NCBI GenBank assembly: GCA_020633495.1
Contig: JACKDR010000021.1
Coordinates: 1-64,000, forward strand
From: Kofleriaceae bacterium
Lineage (GTDB): Bacteria; Myxococcota_A; Polyangia; Haliangiales; Haliangiaceae
Reading direction: 5' to 3'
DNA length: 64,000 nt
Part shown: in pieces, positions 8,287 through 16,479 of the stretch
Layout of the letters: every line of letters begins with the position of its first letter
Position numbering within the stretch: position 1 is the stretch's first letter
The notes under the pieces: generated by a model
What the model was told of the DNA's origin: nothing
Seen by the model: the letters and a program-made list of their open reading frames with translations, nothing else
The model's database searches: none
Position numbers and translations under genes: made by a program

Positions 8287-11200
8287 GACGCCGCCTCCGC
8301 CGCCGCGCGTCCAGGCAGGTCGATCGCGAAGACGCTGCGACCGCCGCGCTCGCGCAGCTCGAGCACGCCGTGGTGGCGGTGGACGATATCGCGCGCCAGC
8401 GCCAGGCCCAGGCCGGTGCCCTTGCCGGGGTCCTTGGTGGTGAAGAACGGCTCGAAGATGCGCTCGCGCAGCTCCGGCGGCACGCCGGCCCCGCTGTCGG
8501 CGACCTCGATCACGAGGCGATCGTCGACCTCGCGGGCCCCGACCTCGACCCAGCCGCCGGCGCCGACCGCCTGGCCGGCGTTGCCGATCAGGTTGACCAG
8601 CACCTGGACCAGCAGCGGCGGCGCGCACCACACCGGCAGCAGTGGATCGTACGCCTCGCGGACGTCGACGCCGGCCAGCGCCGGCTGGGCCAGCGTGATC
8701 GCGCGCCGCACGACGTCGCCGACCGCGGCGCCGCGGAGCTCGAGGTCACCGCCGCGGCGGAAGCCGAGCAGGTGGCGCGAGATGAAGGCGATCTGCTCGG
8801 CGCAGCCCGCCAGCACGTCGAACAGCTGGCCGGCCGGGGTGTCGCTGCGGATCACCTCGGCCGGCAGCAGCCGCCGCAGCGGCCCGACCGCGTTGACGAT
8901 CGCGTTGGCAGGGTTGCGCAGCTCGTGGGCCAGCCCCGACGACAGCGTGCCCAGCGCCGACAGCTGCTCGGCGCGCTGCAGCCGCGCCGCCAGCTCGCGG
9001 CCGCGGAACTGGGCGCGGACCCGGGCCAGCAGCTCGCGCGGATCGAACGGCTTGACCACGTAGTCGACGGCGCCGGCGTCGAGGCCGGCGAGCCGGGTCC
9101 CGGGATCGGCGAGCGCCGACAGGATCACCACCGGCGCCAGCGCGTCGCCGGTGAGCTCGCGGAAGCGGCGCGCCAGCTCGATGCCGTCCATGCCGGGCAT
9201 GTCGACGTCGGTGACCAGCAGGTGGGGCCGGTGTCGCGCCGCCAGATCCTGCGCGGCGAGGCCGTCGAGCGCGACGATCACGACGTGGTCCTCGGCGAGC
9301 AGCCGCGCCACCTGGGCGGCCAGCCGCGGGTTGTCCTCGGCCACCAGGATCGAGCCCTTCACGGTCCCGGGCGGCGACAGGATCTCGCCCGAGGACACGG
9401 TGGCGGCGGCCAGGCCGTAGTCGCTGGGCCGCAGCTGCGGCGCCGCGTCGGTGAGCATCGCGCCCGGCGTGCCGCGCGGCAGCTCGACCCGGAACTCGGT
9501 GCCGCCGGCGCGCAGCCGCTCGACGTGGATCGCGCCGCCGTGGGCCTCGACCAGCTGCTTGACCAGCGACAGGCCGATGCCGCTGCCGCTCTTGCCGGTG
9601 GCGGCGCCGCGGCCGCGCTCGAACCGACCGAACAGCCGGGTCAGCAGCTCGTCGTCGATGCCGACGCCGGTGTCGCGCACCGACAGCCGGAGCCGGTCGT
9701 CGTCGCCGCCGAGCTCGACCGCGATCTGGCCGCCGGCCGGCGTGAACTTGACCGCGTTCGACAGCAGGTTCGACAGCACGCGCTCGAACGCGACCGCGTC
9801 GACCTCGGCGCCCAGCGTGGTCGGCCCCAGGCAGCGCAGGGTGAGCCCGGCCTGCTCCGCCGCCGGCACCCAGGTCGCCACCAGGTTGCGGACCAGGACG
9901 CCGACGTCGACCGACTCGGGGACGACCGCGAGGGCGGTCTCGCGGCCGGCGGCCAGCAGCAGCAGCTCGTCGACCAGGCGCAGCAGCCGTCGCGCGCTGT
10001 CGACGACGCCGGCGAGATCGGCGCGGGCGCGCTCGTCGAGCTCGGCGCCGGCGCGCCGCTCGACGTCCGCGATCGCCAGCAGGATCAGCGACAGCGGGGT
10101 CCGGATCTCGTGGCTGATGTTGCCGAAGATGCGCTCGCGGCTGGCCTGGGCCACGCGCAGCTGGTCGACGGTCGCGGCCAGATCGTCGCGCGCGACCGTC
10201 AGCTCGGCGGTGCGGGCGTCGACCAGGCGCTCGAGGTCGACCTGGTAGGCCTCGAGCTCGCGGTTGGCCAGCGCGTTGTCGAGCGCCAGCGCCACGGTCG
10301 GCGCCAGCAGCTCGAGCAGGCTGGCGACGTCGGCGGCGGGCGTGGCCGCCTCGGCGGGCGGCCAGACCGCGAGCCGGCCGCGGAAGCCCGCGCCCTTGAG
10401 GTCGATCCCGACCGCGGCGGCGTCGGCGCCGAGCTCGCCGGCCTCGGCCTCGACCGCACCGGCGGCCCCGGCCACCGCCGCGAGCCGGGCGCCGCGGACG
10501 CCGGCGACGTCGACCAGGCCCCGGACGACGGCGCCACCGACCCGCTCTGGGGTGCGCGCCCGCCAGATCTGATGCCCCATGCGGTACGCGGTGTCGAGCT
10601 GGTGACGCTGGCGCTCGACCGTGCGCTTGGCGTCGTCGAGCTCGGCGTACCTGGCCTCGAGGGCGCGCATCGCGTCGTCGAGATCGGCGGCGGCGTTGCG
10701 CACGGTCATGGGCACGGTCAGCCAGCGCGCCAGCCGCGCACGCGCCGACCGCCCGACCGGGACGCGGATGTCGTAGCGCCCGCCGACGTCGGTGAAGGTC
10801 ATCTCGACGTGGGCATCGCTGCCGAGCCCGAGCACCCGCGACACCGCCTCCATGCCGCCGCGCGCCATGAGGAGGAACTCGCGACTCGGGCGGTAGCCGG
10901 GCGCGGTCCGCAGCTCGACCTGGAACTGCCCGGGCGCGACCTCGCGGAAGGTCGGCACGATGTTGTTGAACATCTGGTTGCCGAGGCCGCCCGACGAGAG
11001 CATCCAGCGGTAGAAGCCCACCGGGCTCATCAACGTCCGCCCGATCGTCACAAACGAGCGGACCAGCGGCGACTCGATCCCGGCGGCGCCGATCGCGACG
11101 ATGTCGTCGTCCGTGAACCACCGCCGCGCGTTGGCCATCACCTGCTCGAAGGCCTCGTAGTCGATCCGCTCGTGGCGATCCTCGAGATGGACCCGCGAGT

Positions 11201-11294
11201 AGCCGACCCCAGCCAGCAGGTCGGCGCGGGCGATGCCGCGACGCTCCGCCGCGCGCAGGAACGGGTCCAGAACCTTGCAGGAGACCTCGTTCAC
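8283..11294 (-). CDS. Large hybrid sensor kinase with two kinase modules
   Basis: This is a 1003-residue soluble hybrid kinase. Residues 1-200 form a unique N-terminal domain (no membrane helix), loosely like the ligand-binding N-terminal region of some AraC-type regulators. A coiled coil follows (about 203-240), then a GAF-like segment (about 245-345) and a second coil. The first kinase has His395 in GNISHEIRTPLS and a full HATPase. A receiver domain with LVTDVDMPGMDG and VVKPFD follows (about 645-770), then a second kinase with His790 (AHELRNP) and an HATPase ending GKGTGLGLALA. It sits 14 bp downstream of the ketoacyl synthase gene and overlaps the next kinase by 4 bp. The N-terminal domain may bind the product of the preceding enzymes; that is inference. 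Confidence 0.85.
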   Translation of the reverse strand: MNEVSCKVLDPFLRAAERRGIARADLLAGVGYSRVHLEDRHERIDYEAFEQVMANARRWFTDDDIVAIGAAGIESPLVRSFVTIGRTLMSPVGFYRWMLSSGGLGNQMFNNIVPTFREVAPGQFQVELRTAPGYRPSREFLLMARGGMEAVSRVLGLGSDAHVEMTFTDVGGRYDIRVPVGRSARARLARWLTVPMTVRNAAADLDDAMRALEARYAELDDAKRTVERQRHQLDTAYRMGHQIWRARTPERVGGAVVRGLVDVAGVRGARLAAVAGAAGAVEAEAGELGADAAAVGIDLKGAGFRGRLAVWPPAEAATPAADVASLLELLAPTVALALDNALANRELEAYQVDLERLVDARTAELTVARDDLAATVDQLRVAQASRERIFGNISHEIRTPLSLILLAIADVERRAGAELDERARADLAGVVDSARRLLRLVDELLLLAAGRETALAVVPESVDVGVLVRNLVATWVPAAEQAGLTLRCLGPTTLGAEVDAVAFERVLSNLLSNAVKFTPAGGQIAVELGGDDDRLRLSVRDTGVGIDDELLTRLFGRFERGRGAATGKSGSGIGLSLVKQLVEAHGGAIHVERLRAGGTEFRVELPRGTPGAMLTDAAPQLRPSDYGLAAATVSSGEILSPPGTVKGSILVAEDNPRLAAQVARLLAEDHVVIVALDGLAAQDLAARHRPHLLVTDVDMPGMDGIELARRFRELTGDALAPVVILSALADPGTRLAGLDAGAVDYVVKPFDPRELLARVRAQFRGRELAARLQRAEQLSALGTLSSGLAHELRNPANAIVNAVGPLRRLLPAEVIRSDTPAGQLFDVLAGCAEQIAFISRHLLGFRRGGDLELRGAAVGDVVRRAITLAQPALAGVDVREAYDPLLPVWCAPPLLVQVLVNLIGNAGQAVGAGGWVEVGAREVDDRLVIEVADSGAGVPPELRERIFEPFFTTKDPGKGTGLGLALARDIVHRHHGVLELRERGGRSVFAIDLPGRAAAEAAS

Positions 11295-11308
11295 CGGCCC
11301 AGTCTAGA

Positions 11309-12385
11309 TCATCTCCCCCACCGCAGCAGCATCGCCGAGGCGGTCATCCCGGCGGCGCCCGAGTACATCGCGAGCAGATCGCCATCGCGGAGCTGGCTGT
11401 CGCGCTGCGCCGCCGCCATCACCAGCGGCAGGTTCGCGCCCGACAGGCTCGCCGCCCATCGGAACGTGTCGACGCGCCTCGCCTTGGTCAACCCAGTGTG
11501 CTCCTGCACCGCGGGGGGCAGCCACGCCGACGCCTGGTGGCAGGCCAGGACGTCGACCTGATCGTGGGCGTAGCCGGCGGCCTCGAGCGCGGCGTCCATC
11601 AGGGGCCGCGCGGTGTCGCCGATGCGCAGGAACTGATCGCGCGCCCCGCGCGGGTTGTCGAGGTAGATGACGGTGCGGCCGTCGTCGTACCAGCGCTTGC
11701 CGGGCACACCCGTGACGCAGCCCCCGTAGACGCTGCCTTCGGTGGCGTGCTTGACCGACAGGATGCCCTGGCCCTCGGCCACCGGGCCGACCACGACCGC
11801 GGTCGCGCCGTCGCCGAACCACGCCGAGAACTGATCCTCCTGGCGCAGGAAGCGGTTCATCGCGCACGCCTGCACGATCACCGCGATCTTGATCTGGCCG
11901 GTCCGGATCATCGCGTCGGCCATGATGAGCTGCTGCATGAACGCGTTGCACATGCCGTCGGTCTGGAGCGTGTGGCAGGACCACTTCAACCCCAGCTCGT
12001 GGTGCAGGCGGCACGCCGTCGGGACGTGCAGCCAGTCCGGCGTCGTGGTCTGGCACAGCAACATGTCGACGTCGCCGGGCGCGACGCCGGCGCGCTCCAT
12101 CGCGTCCTTCGCGGCCACCATCTCCATGTCGGACGACCGCATGTCGTCCGGCATGATCCGGCGCTCCTCGACGCCCTCGAACGGATCGGCCTTGAAGCGC
12201 ATCATGTGCTTGATGATGGTCATCGCCCCCGGATCGAGGGCGCCGTCGTCGTCGCCCGCGCTGCGCGTGAGGTTGCGCTGCTGCCTGGCGCGCCACCCCG
12301 CGACGATCTCCTCGGGCCAGTAGTCGTTCTTGCGGATGATCGGGGGCAGGTAGGTCCCGACCGACCAGATGCCGGCTGTGATCAT
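11309..12385 (-). CDS. 3-oxoacyl-ACP synthase III-like enzyme (KASIII/FabH family)
   Basis: This 358-residue enzyme is a thiolase-fold ketosynthase that would condense an acyl thioester with a second acyl unit. The Cys-His-Asn triad is visible: Cys146 (TDGMCNAFMQQL), His283 (ACHQAS) and Asn318 (SGANLP). FGDGATAVVVG and the C-terminal GAAGMTASAMLLRWG are also family hallmarks. ATG at 12385 has a GGAGAAG ribosome binding site. It lies 20 bp after the ThDP fusion gene and 14 bp before the sensor kinase, so all three are one transcript. It is not in a fatty-acid synthesis cluster, which favours a dedicated product (signal or secondary metabolite) over housekeeping FabH. Confidence 0.85.
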   Translation of the reverse strand: MITAGIWSVGTYLPPIIRKNDYWPEEIVAGWRARQQRNLTRSAGDDDGALDPGAMTIIKHMMRFKADPFEGVEERRIMPDDMRSSDMEMVAAKDAMERAGVAPGDVDMLLCQTTTPDWLHVPTACRLHHELGLKWSCHTLQTDGMCNAFMQQLIMADAMIRTGQIKIAVIVQACAMNRFLRQEDQFSAWFGDGATAVVVGPVAEGQGILSVKHATEGSVYGGCVTGVPGKRWYDDGRTVIYLDNPRGARDQFLRIGDTARPLMDAALEAAGYAHDQVDVLACHQASAWLPPAVQEHTGLTKARRVDTFRWAASLSGANLPLVMAAAQRDSQLRDGDLLAMYSGAAGMTASAMLLRWGR

Positions 12386-12405
12386 GAGTCTTCTCCGTTG
12401 CTCGT

Positions 12406-14550
12406 TCAGTTGACGACCCGCGACTGCGACGGCGGATCCTTCGGCGCGAACGCGCCCATGCGGTCCTTCTTGGGCAGCCGGACGTCGGGATCGACGAGGA
12501 CGTCGACCACCACCGGCCCGGGGTGGTCCCGCAGCAGCGCGGCGTGCTGCGCGAGCTGCCCGGGTTGATCGATCCGCACGGTCGCGGCGCCGAGCCCGGC
12601 GGCCAGCGCGGTGACGTCCATCGTGATCGGATAGTGCGGCCGGCGGCCGTAGACGGTCTCGTGACCGTTCTCGACCATGCCGAGGCGCTGGTCGTCGAAG
12701 ACGAAGACCCGGATCGGCAGCCGCTCGGCCACCGCGGTCGCGACCTCGAAGGCGTTCATCGCGAAGCAGCCGTCGCCGCAGATCGCCGCGACGGTGCGGT
12801 CGGGGTGCCCGAGCTGGGCGCCGATCGCGGCGCCGATCGACTGCCCCATCGAGCCCAGGCCGGTCATGACCACCCAGGCGTCGGGGTGGGTCATCCGCAG
12901 GTAGTGGGTCGCGAACAGGAAGTGCTCGCCGGAGTCGACCGTGACGATCGTGTCGGCGGGCAGGAGCTGCTGCAGCTCGCGCAGCGCCTGGTCCGGCGCG
13001 ATCGTGGTCCGCGACAGGCTCGGCGCCAGCTCGTGGCGGACGACGCCGCCGGCGGGCGCGACGCGGTGGCGCCTCCCGGTGCTGCGCAGCCGGGTCTCGA
13101 GGCCGCCGAGGAAGTCCTCGGCGGGCGCGACCACCGCGTGGGTCGGCGCGTAGCTCTTGCCGATCTGCCGGGCGTCGATGTCGACGTGGACGAACGCGCC
13201 CACGCCCTGCAGCGCCGGCGAGAAGCCGTCGGTCGACAGATCGCCGAGGCTGGTGCCGATCGCGACCAGCAGATCGACGCCGCCGTCGAGGTACGCGCGC
13301 ACCGACGGGTGGCCGCCCAGCCCCATGACGCCGAGGGCCAGCGGGTGGGCCTCGGAGAACACGCCCTTGCCCTTGGGCGTGGTCGCCACCGGGCAGCCCA
13401 GGCGCTCGGCGACCCGGCGCAACCGCGCCGGCGCGTCGCCGCCGCGGACGCCGCTGCCGGCGAGGATCAGCGGCCGGGTCGCGGTCGCGAACAGCGCGGC
13501 GACGTCGTCGAGCATCGCCGACGGCACCGCGACGTCGACGTGGACGACGCCGGCGACCCGCGGCGGCGCGATCTGCGCGGTCGTGACGTCCATGGGCAGG
13601 GTCAGCAGCACCGGGCCGCGGCGCCCCGAGCGCGCCGTCGCGATCGCGCGCTTGAGCAGGTGCGGCAGCTGGTTGGCGGCCGGGATCTCGGCGGCGAGCT
13701 TGGTGATGTGGCTGGCCATCCCGACGATGTTGAGGCCGTACGCCGAGCCGTCCTGCAGGACGCCCTTGCCGTGCAGCGGCCGCGGCGCCTCGCCGACCAG
13801 CAGCAGCAGCGGCAGCCCGTCGCACCACGCCGACGCCAGGCCGGTCATCGAGTTCATGACGCCGGGCCCCGACGTCACGACCGCGACGCCGAGGTTGCCG
13901 GTGGTGTGCGCGTAGCCGGCGGCGGCGAACAGCGCGCCGCTCTCGTGGCGGGTCGTGACGACCCGGACGTCGCTGTCGAGCAGCGCGTCGTGGACCGGCG
14001 AGATCGGGCCGCCGGGCAGCCCGAACAGGACGTCGACGCCGGCGTCGGCGAGGACGTCGACCAGGACGTCGGCGGCGCGGCGCGTCGGCCCTGGCTCGCT
14101 GACCGCGATCGCCACCGGCGCGGCCACCGTCGGCGCCACCACCGAGGCGGCGAGCTCGTCGAGGATGGCCGTGACGTCGTACGGCTTGCCGACCGCGCGC
14201 GACGCGCCGGCGGCGAGCGCCTCGGCCTCGAGCTCGGGCGTCATCCCGGCGCTGGTGAGGATGACCTCGACGCCCGCGGTCTCCGGGTTGGCCTTGAGGC
14301 GTCGGCACACCTCGAGGCCGTCGAGGCCGGGCATGAAGACGTCGAGCAGGACCAGGTGCGGACGCGCGACGCCGACCTGGATGAGCGCGTCGATCCCGTT
14401 GTCGACGACGGTGAGCTCGATGCGGTCCTTGTAGCGCTTGAGCAGGCGGCCGAGCGCGCGCAGGTGAGCGTTGTCGTCGTCGACGATGAGCACCCGCTGG
14501 CGGGCGGCCACCGACGGCACGATGCGGTACGAGCGATGAGGTTCGAGCAC
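12406..14550 (-). CDS. Receiver domain fused to ThDP-dependent enzyme (acetolactate synthase-like)
   Basis: This 714-residue protein has a complete receiver domain (residues about 18-133; Asp24/Asp25, phosphoacceptor Asp70 in LLDVFMPGLDG, Thr99/Ser100, Lys122) followed by a full three-domain ThDP enzyme. The catalytic Glu203 (TRHESGA) sits in the pyrimidine domain. The ThDP/Mg motif is CGDG (592-594), but the usual Asn-Asn at its end is Asp-Asp (619-620). Such enzymes decarboxylate 2-oxoacids and ligate the resulting acyl anion. GTG at 14550 with an AGAGGGG site, about 37 nt after a predicted transcription start, is preferred; an ATG at 14685 with a good SD lies upstream of that promoter. It heads the operon with KASIII and two kinases. 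Confidence 0.85.
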   Translation of the reverse strand: MLEPHRSYRIVPSVAARQRVLIVDDDNAHLRALGRLLKRYKDRIELTVVDNGIDALIQVGVARPHLVLLDVFMPGLDGLEVCRRLKANPETAGVEVILTSAGMTPELEAEALAAGASRAVGKPYDVTAILDELAASVVAPTVAAPVAIAVSEPGPTRRAADVLVDVLADAGVDVLFGLPGGPISPVHDALLDSDVRVVTTRHESGALFAAAGYAHTTGNLGVAVVTSGPGVMNSMTGLASAWCDGLPLLLLVGEAPRPLHGKGVLQDGSAYGLNIVGMASHITKLAAEIPAANQLPHLLKRAIATARSGRRGPVLLTLPMDVTTAQIAPPRVAGVVHVDVAVPSAMLDDVAALFATATRPLILAGSGVRGGDAPARLRRVAERLGCPVATTPKGKGVFSEAHPLALGVMGLGGHPSVRAYLDGGVDLLVAIGTSLGDLSTDGFSPALQGVGAFVHVDIDARQIGKSYAPTHAVVAPAEDFLGGLETRLRSTGRRHRVAPAGGVVRHELAPSLSRTTIAPDQALRELQQLLPADTIVTVDSGEHFLFATHYLRMTHPDAWVVMTGLGSMGQSIGAAIGAQLGHPDRTVAAICGDGCFAMNAFEVATAVAERLPIRVFVFDDQRLGMVENGHETVYGRRPHYPITMDVTALAAGLGAATVRIDQPGQLAQHAALLRDHPGPVVVDVLVDPDVRLPKKDRMGAFAPKDPPSQSRVVN

Positions 14551-14593
14551 GGGCCCCTCTTGCTGTGGGGAGGCACACCCCACGGAGGGCCGC

Positions 14594-14621
14594 CTTATAC
14601 CGTCCCCGCTCGACCCTTCAA
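14594..14621 (-). promoter_or_regulatory. Sigma-70-like promoter of the ThDP/KASIII/kinase operon
   Basis: On the minus strand TTGAAG (14621-14616), a 16-bp spacer and TATAAG (14599-14594) match the -35/-10 consensus well for such a GC-rich genome. The expected transcription start is near 14587, giving a 5' leader of about 37 nt before the GTG at 14550. This argues against initiation at the ATG at 14685. Confidence 0.6.
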
Positions 14622-14813
14622 CGACGATTCTTCCGAGCGACCGTCGCCGATGACGACGTCGCGGTGCTTCATCGAACTTCGACATGGCTACTCTCCTTCG
14701 ATCGCGCGTCATCGACGTCACCCGACAAGGGTGAGCCGTCAGGGATCACGTAGGTGCTGTTGCCAAACCTGACGACACCGACGGCGCCCGACGCAGCGTT
14801 CATGCGCCTCTGG

Positions 14814-14851
14814 GTGATGCGACGACACACGCCACGCCCCGTGTGCATCAC
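14814..14851. promoter_or_regulatory. Interrupted inverted repeat between operon and P450
   Basis: GTGATGC (14814-14820) and GCATCAC (14845-14851) are perfect 7-bp arms, with a nested ACACG/CGTGT pairing inside. It lies in the 391-bp gap between the divergent ThDP operon and P450 gene (14551-14941), which otherwise holds the operon promoter and no gene. It may be an operator for either gene. Confidence 0.3.
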
Positions 14852-14941
14852 GCGCGCCAAGCTCACGCCGGCGCCGCGGCGGTTCGCGGTTGTCGCTCCG
14901 GATCGATCCGTGGGACATGCACGCCGCCACGGAGGTGATCG

Positions 14942-16336
14942 ATGCATCCGGATCGCGACACGCCCACGCCCACGCCCACGCCCACGCCCACGCCCACGTC
15001 CACGGCGACCGCACCGCGCCTGCCGCCCGGTCCGGCCCGCCGGCTCGGCGCGACGCTCGGCTACGCGCGCAACCCGGTGCGCTACTTCCGCGCGATGGCG
15101 GACCGCCACGGCGATCCGTTCCTGATGCCGACGATGTTCGGCACCTGGTTCGTGACCGGCCACCCCGACGCGATCCGCACGATCTTCGCCGCCGAGCCGA
15201 CCGCGTTCGATTCGTTCCTGGTCGACATGCTGTCCGACATCGCCGGCCGCGACTCGCTCGCCGTCATCGCCGGCGACCGCCACCGCGCCGAGCGCAAGCT
15301 CCTGATGCCGCACTTCCACGGCGAGCGGATGCGCGCCCACGGCGACCGCATCCGCGAGATCACGCGGCGCCACGCCGCGGCCTGGCGGCCTGGCCGGCGC
15401 TTCGCCCTGCACGACACGCTGATGACGATCTCGCTCGACGTCATCATCGAGCTGATCTTCGGCGTCCACGATCCGGCCCGCGTCGTCGCGTTCCGCGACG
15501 CGGTGCTCGCCCGCGACCGGGCGACGACGCCGGCGATCGTCTTCTTCAAGGGGCTGCGGCGGTCGTTCGGCGGCCTGGGTCCATGGGCGCGCTTCCGCCG
15601 CGCCGCCGATCACCTCGACGCGCTGTTCCGCGACGAGCTCGCGGCGCGCCGGGCGGCGCCGGATCCGACCCGCACCGACGTCCTGGCGCAGCTGCTCGCC
15701 GCCCGCTACGACGACGGCGCGCCGATGAGCGACCGCGCGATCTGCGACGAGCTGGTGACGATGGCGGTGGCCGGCCACGAGACCACCGCGATCTCGCTGG
15801 CGTGGGCGACGTCCTGGCTGCTGCGGGACCCGGCCGCGCGCGCCCGCCTGCTCGCCGAGATCGCGACGCTGGGCGAGGCGCCGCGGCCCGACGACCTGGC
15901 CCGCCTGCCCTACCTCGACGCCGTGTGCATGGAGACGCTGCGCCTGACCCACCCCGGGACCGACATCATGCGGCAGCTCAACCGCCCGATGCGCGTGCTC
16001 GACTACGACCTGCCGGCGGGCACCGGCATCAACGTGTGCATCCCGCTGCTGCACCGCCGCCCCGAGCTGTTCCCCGAGCCGGAGCAGTTCCGCCCCGAGC
16101 GCTTCCTCGAGCGCCGCTTCGCGCCGCACGAGTTCGTGCCGTTCGGCGGCGGCCACCGGCGCTGCCTGGGCGCCGCGTTCGCGCTCTACGAGATGAAGAT
16201 CGTGCTCGCCACGCTGCTCGCCGGCTTCCCGCTGCGCCTGGCCCACGACCGCCCGATCCCCGCGGTCCGGTGGAACGTCTTCATGGCCCCCAAGGGCGGC
16301 GTCGAGGTCGTGCTCGACGGCCCGGCCGCCCGCTGA
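14942..16336 (+). CDS. Cytochrome P450
   Basis: This 464-residue haem-thiolate monooxygenase hydroxylates or epoxidises a small hydrophobic substrate using separate redox partners. The I-helix oxygen-activation motif AGHETT, the K-helix ExxR (METLR) and the haem loop FGGGHRRCLG with Cys408 are all intact. The start is fixed by a near-perfect ribosome binding site (GGAGGTGATC) ending one base before ATG. Residues 8-20 are Pro-Thr dipeptides encoded by a CCCACG hexamer repeat, an unusual slippage-prone extension before the normal PPGP hinge. No ferredoxin or reductase gene is near. Divergence from the ThDP/KASIII operon allows, but does not prove, that it tailors that pathway's product. Confidence 0.92.
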   Translation: MHPDRDTPTPTPTPTPTPTSTATAPRLPPGPARRLGATLGYARNPVRYFRAMADRHGDPFLMPTMFGTWFVTGHPDAIRTIFAAEPTAFDSFLVDMLSDIAGRDSLAVIAGDRHRAERKLLMPHFHGERMRAHGDRIREITRRHAAAWRPGRRFALHDTLMTISLDVIIELIFGVHDPARVVAFRDAVLARDRATTPAIVFFKGLRRSFGGLGPWARFRRAADHLDALFRDELAARRAAPDPTRTDVLAQLLAARYDDGAPMSDRAICDELVTMAVAGHETTAISLAWATSWLLRDPAARARLLAEIATLGEAPRPDDLARLPYLDAVCMETLRLTHPGTDIMRQLNRPMRVLDYDLPAGTGINVCIPLLHRRPELFPEPEQFRPERFLERRFAPHEFVPFGGGHRRCLGAAFALYEMKIVLATLLAGFPLRLAHDRPIPAVRWNVFMAPKGGVEVVLDGPAAR

Positions 16337-16479
16337 GCGCGCCGGCGTCGGGCCCGACCGAGCATCGACGCGGCCCACGCAACGACGGGTTCGAGCTGGG
16401 CGCCTATGCCACCGAGCTGTTCTCCAGCGGCCACGCGACCCAGGCGCAGGTCTCGTACCTGCTGGCTCACCCGCTCGCG

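Noticed and set aside
14550..14685. Upstream ATG with good SD (14685) as start of the ThDP fusion
   Set aside because: The best promoter (14594-14621) lies downstream of it and the added residues are Arg-rich and not domain-like; GTG 14550 fits better. It remains a possibility if a second promoter exists.
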